The position numbers and the translations under genes are program-made. The notes below the pieces were generated by a model that searched no databases, had not been told where the DNA came from, and worked only from the letters and a program-made list of their open reading frames with translations. From positions 1,426,001-1,490,000 of the forward strand of contig NC_092407.1 in NCBI RefSeq assembly GCF_009017415.1: DNA of 64,000 nt, in the 5' to 3' direction. Position 1 is the stretch's first letter. Each line of letters opens with the position of its first letter. The DNA comes from Aspergillus flavus (lineage: Eukaryota; Ascomycota; Eurotiomycetes; Eurotiales; Aspergillaceae). This document shows positions 61,977 to 64,000 of this stretch, piece after piece.

Positions 61977-63486
61977 ATGGAGTCTTCAAGTCCAACAGAA
62001 ATACTCACAATCAACGAGTTACGCGCAGCAGCGTCGTCCAACCTACAAAAGGATGTTGAAGGTAAGAAAGCTTAGATTCAGAAAGTGGAAATTTCACTTC
62101 CAACTGTTGCTCATGACAAGCGAAATAACCAGAGTACTACAATGAGGGAGCCGGGGGTATGGTCACGTACGTACAAGAGCCATCCGCAGGTGTGTGGCAA
62201 ACAATTCCTGCTAACATATAGTCTTAGCATGAGTGAGAATGAGACAGCCTTTGATCGCTTCAAGATTCGACCCCGTATTCTTTGCGACGTGTCCAATATT
62301 GATACCTCAACAACATTTCTTGGCGAAAAGGCAAACTATATCTTTCCATCTGTTTAGGACGCTAATTAACAGATCCAGGTCTCCTTGCCGATAGGATTTG
62401 CGCCAACATGTATACAGTGCCTTGCACATCCTGACGGTGAAGCGGCGACATCTCGAGCAGCAACCCAACTGAACATCCCAATGGTCTTATCAACATTCTC
62501 AACGGTATCATTGGAAGATGTCATCTCTGAGCGCAAAGAGGGCCAGAACCCATACGCGTTCCAGCCGATCTTCCCCAGGGATCGAAGTAGAACACTGGAT
62601 TGGATGAAACGAGCTGAAAGTGAGAGTATTCCCTCCATATGATAAAGCCGGCCTTTCTAATAATTCTACTACTTCCCTCAATAGAATCTGGTTACAAGGC
62701 TATTTTCATCACTGTAGATGCTCCAGTTACGGCAAATCGCCTGAGGAAGAAAAGAAAAAGCTTACAGCTCCCCCCACACCTTTCCTACCCCAACCTGTCG
62801 GACAATTCGGACAGATCGAGTGACAAGTCTGGTCACGATCCGGGTAAAAGATGGGATGAGGTTATCCCATGGGTTAAAGCTAACACCAGTTTAGAAGTAT
62901 GGGTGAAAGGCAGTAAGTGGAACATCTATACATTTCAATGGGAAATTAGAAGAATACTGAAATATACCAGTCTCTTGCCCATATGATGTACTGAAAGCAA
63001 TTGACTACGGCCTGGACGGCCTGGTCATCTCAAGCCACGGAGGCAGACAGCTAGACGGTGTTGCAGCAGCCATCGACGTCTTGGCTGAATGTGCTCCATT
63101 GGCGAAGGGTCGCATCAAAATTGGTTTCGACAGTGGAATCCGTCGAGGAGCTGATGTATTCCGTGCATTAGCCTTAGGTGCCGACATCTGCTTCCTTGGA
63201 AGAATCCCCTTATGGGGTCTGGCTGTAAGTGGGTATAAATAAAATTTTTGGCTTGGTCTAATCAATACGTATCCACAGTACGACGGGCAGGCTGGAGTTG
63301 AGCTAGCGGTGAGAATTTTGGAGGAGGAGCTTCGCAACACTATGGCACATGCAGGGTAGGTAATCCATTCAATCCAAGATCGTCTCACTTCATTGCTAAG
63401 TGTGAGCAAGTTGTGCTTCATTAAAGGAAATATCGAGAACGCATGTGTCGGTCATTGGCGCCAATGGGCTGTTGTGTAATGTCTGA
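61977..63486 (+). CDS. FMN-dependent alpha-hydroxy-acid dehydrogenase (lactate/glycolate oxidase family)
   Basis: Eight exons (61977-62061, 62133-62166, 62228-62330, 62373-62619, 62685-62912, 62971-63224, 63279-63355, 63411-63486) give 367 aa. All motifs are rebuilt in frame: YYNEGAGGMVTMSENETAFD, LPIGFAPTCIQCLAHPDGEA, ITVDAPVTANRLRKKR, then VWVKG with the FMN-contact Lys, LVISSHGGRQLDG with the catalytic His, GFDSGIRRGADVFRALALGA and FLGRIPLWGLAYDG. It ends RTHVSVIGANGLLCNV, a normal family terminus. The enzyme oxidises an L-2-hydroxy acid such as lactate to the keto acid; the substrate is not readable. The C-terminus has no SKL-type PTS1. Intron 3 appears to use GC-AG borders (see findings). 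The gene looks complete. Confidence 0.88.
62331..62372 (+). other. probable 42-base GC-AG intron
   Basis: Between GGC GAA AAG and ATC CAG GTC TCC TTG CCG the only frame-keeping junction is AAG|GCAAAC...TTAACAG|ATC. A CTAAT branch-like word lies about 5 bases before the acceptor. The only GT inside would leave an intron of about 21 bases. Confidence 0.6.
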
Positions 63487-64000
63487 TTTTGTCAGAATGA
63501 GGCGGCAAGTATATAAGCTGCTAAGACCTATGCGCTGTCTTGCATGTTTCTTAAATTTTAAACATTCCGAAGCCTAGTTGGGCTCACGCTCAGTGCCACT
63601 TTTATTGAACGTGTATAGTATGTAGTGCATTTCGACAACAGAATAAAAACCGCCAGAACAAGAGGTCCAACCTCATACGACCTACAAAATTGATGTCACC
63701 TCTCTATGGAACATGGTTGTTAGATGCGGACCTAGATAGTCAGGGCCATTTCATCGATGATTCTGTGAGTGAGATTCTCGGTAGTATTCAACTGTAGTCT
63801 CCGGTCTCCCGGGTGAATGATTAAAGTAAACAAGCATCTTTTCCAGGACCAACTGTAATGTTCCAAGTTCACATATAGCCTGAGAGCATTATGGCTGATC
63901 AGCAAGAAGCTGGTGGATACTATCAAGATGGGTATTGGAGCTGGGTATATTCTCTAACGCTAACGCTTGACGCAGCCTATAAGTGACTGGTATATGTCCT
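63487..64000. other. right-edge sequence, no gene assigned
   Basis: A 64-codon minus-strand ORF at 63732-63926 has no recognisable motif. It could be an exon of a gene running past the window edge, but this cannot be supported from what is visible. Confidence 0.35.

Overview
The window is filamentous ascomycete DNA, most like Aspergillus or a close relative in the Eurotiales. Genes are interrupted by short introns of about 42-90 bases with GT..AG ends and CTAAC-like branch points. The gene content is typical for that group: a ferricrocin-type NRPS beside a SidI-type ligase, an AA11 chitin LPMO, a GH71 alpha-1,3-glucanase, a fungal TauD-like dioxygenase, a DUF1479 protein and a MARVEL protein. 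No rRNA, tRNA, CRISPR or intact transposon was seen. Exon borders below were placed by hand by following the reading frame across GT..AG junctions.

Layout. 0.4-10.8 kb holds housekeeping and wall-related genes: a MARVEL-domain membrane protein, a secreted AA11 LPMO with a C-terminal X278-like module, a UV-damage endonuclease (UVDE/Uve1) and an App1-type phosphatidate phosphatase. 11.2-35.5 kb is an iron-acquisition island: a very large siderophore synthetase (SidC type, A-T-C x3 then T-C x2, about 4,760 aa), a divergently transcribed acyl-CoA ligase with a PTS2-like N-terminus (SidI type), and an AMID/FSP1-like FAD oxidoreductase. The intergenic DNA of this island carries seven exact copies of the GATA-type iron-repressor site ATCWGATAA (SreA/SRE1 type), against roughly one expected by chance in the whole window.

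35.8-39.4 kb has a TauD-like Fe(II)/2-oxoglutarate dioxygenase and a GH71 glucanase. 39.4-42.8 kb shows no supportable gene. 42.8-51.0 kb has an M28B (glutamate carboxypeptidase II/transferrin-receptor-like) protein whose catalytic Glu is replaced, an F-box protein, a HAD phosphatase, a DUF1479 protein and a ZIP zinc transporter. 51.0-64 kb is gene-poor: a membrane-anchored gamma-glutamyltransferase, an unrecognised protein of about 531 aa and an FMN-dependent alpha-hydroxy-acid dehydrogenase that uses a probable GC-AG intron.

How the genes fit together. SidC builds the intracellular siderophore. SidI-type enzymes make mevalonyl-CoA in peroxisomes for extracellular fusarinine/TAFC siderophores. 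Both are classically repressed by SreA in iron-replete cells and need CCAAT-complex/HapX function in starvation. The AMID/FSP1-like oxidoreductase has three of the seven SreA-type sites in its own promoter, so it is probably part of the same iron-starvation regulon. Its biochemical role there is the most interesting open question in this window.
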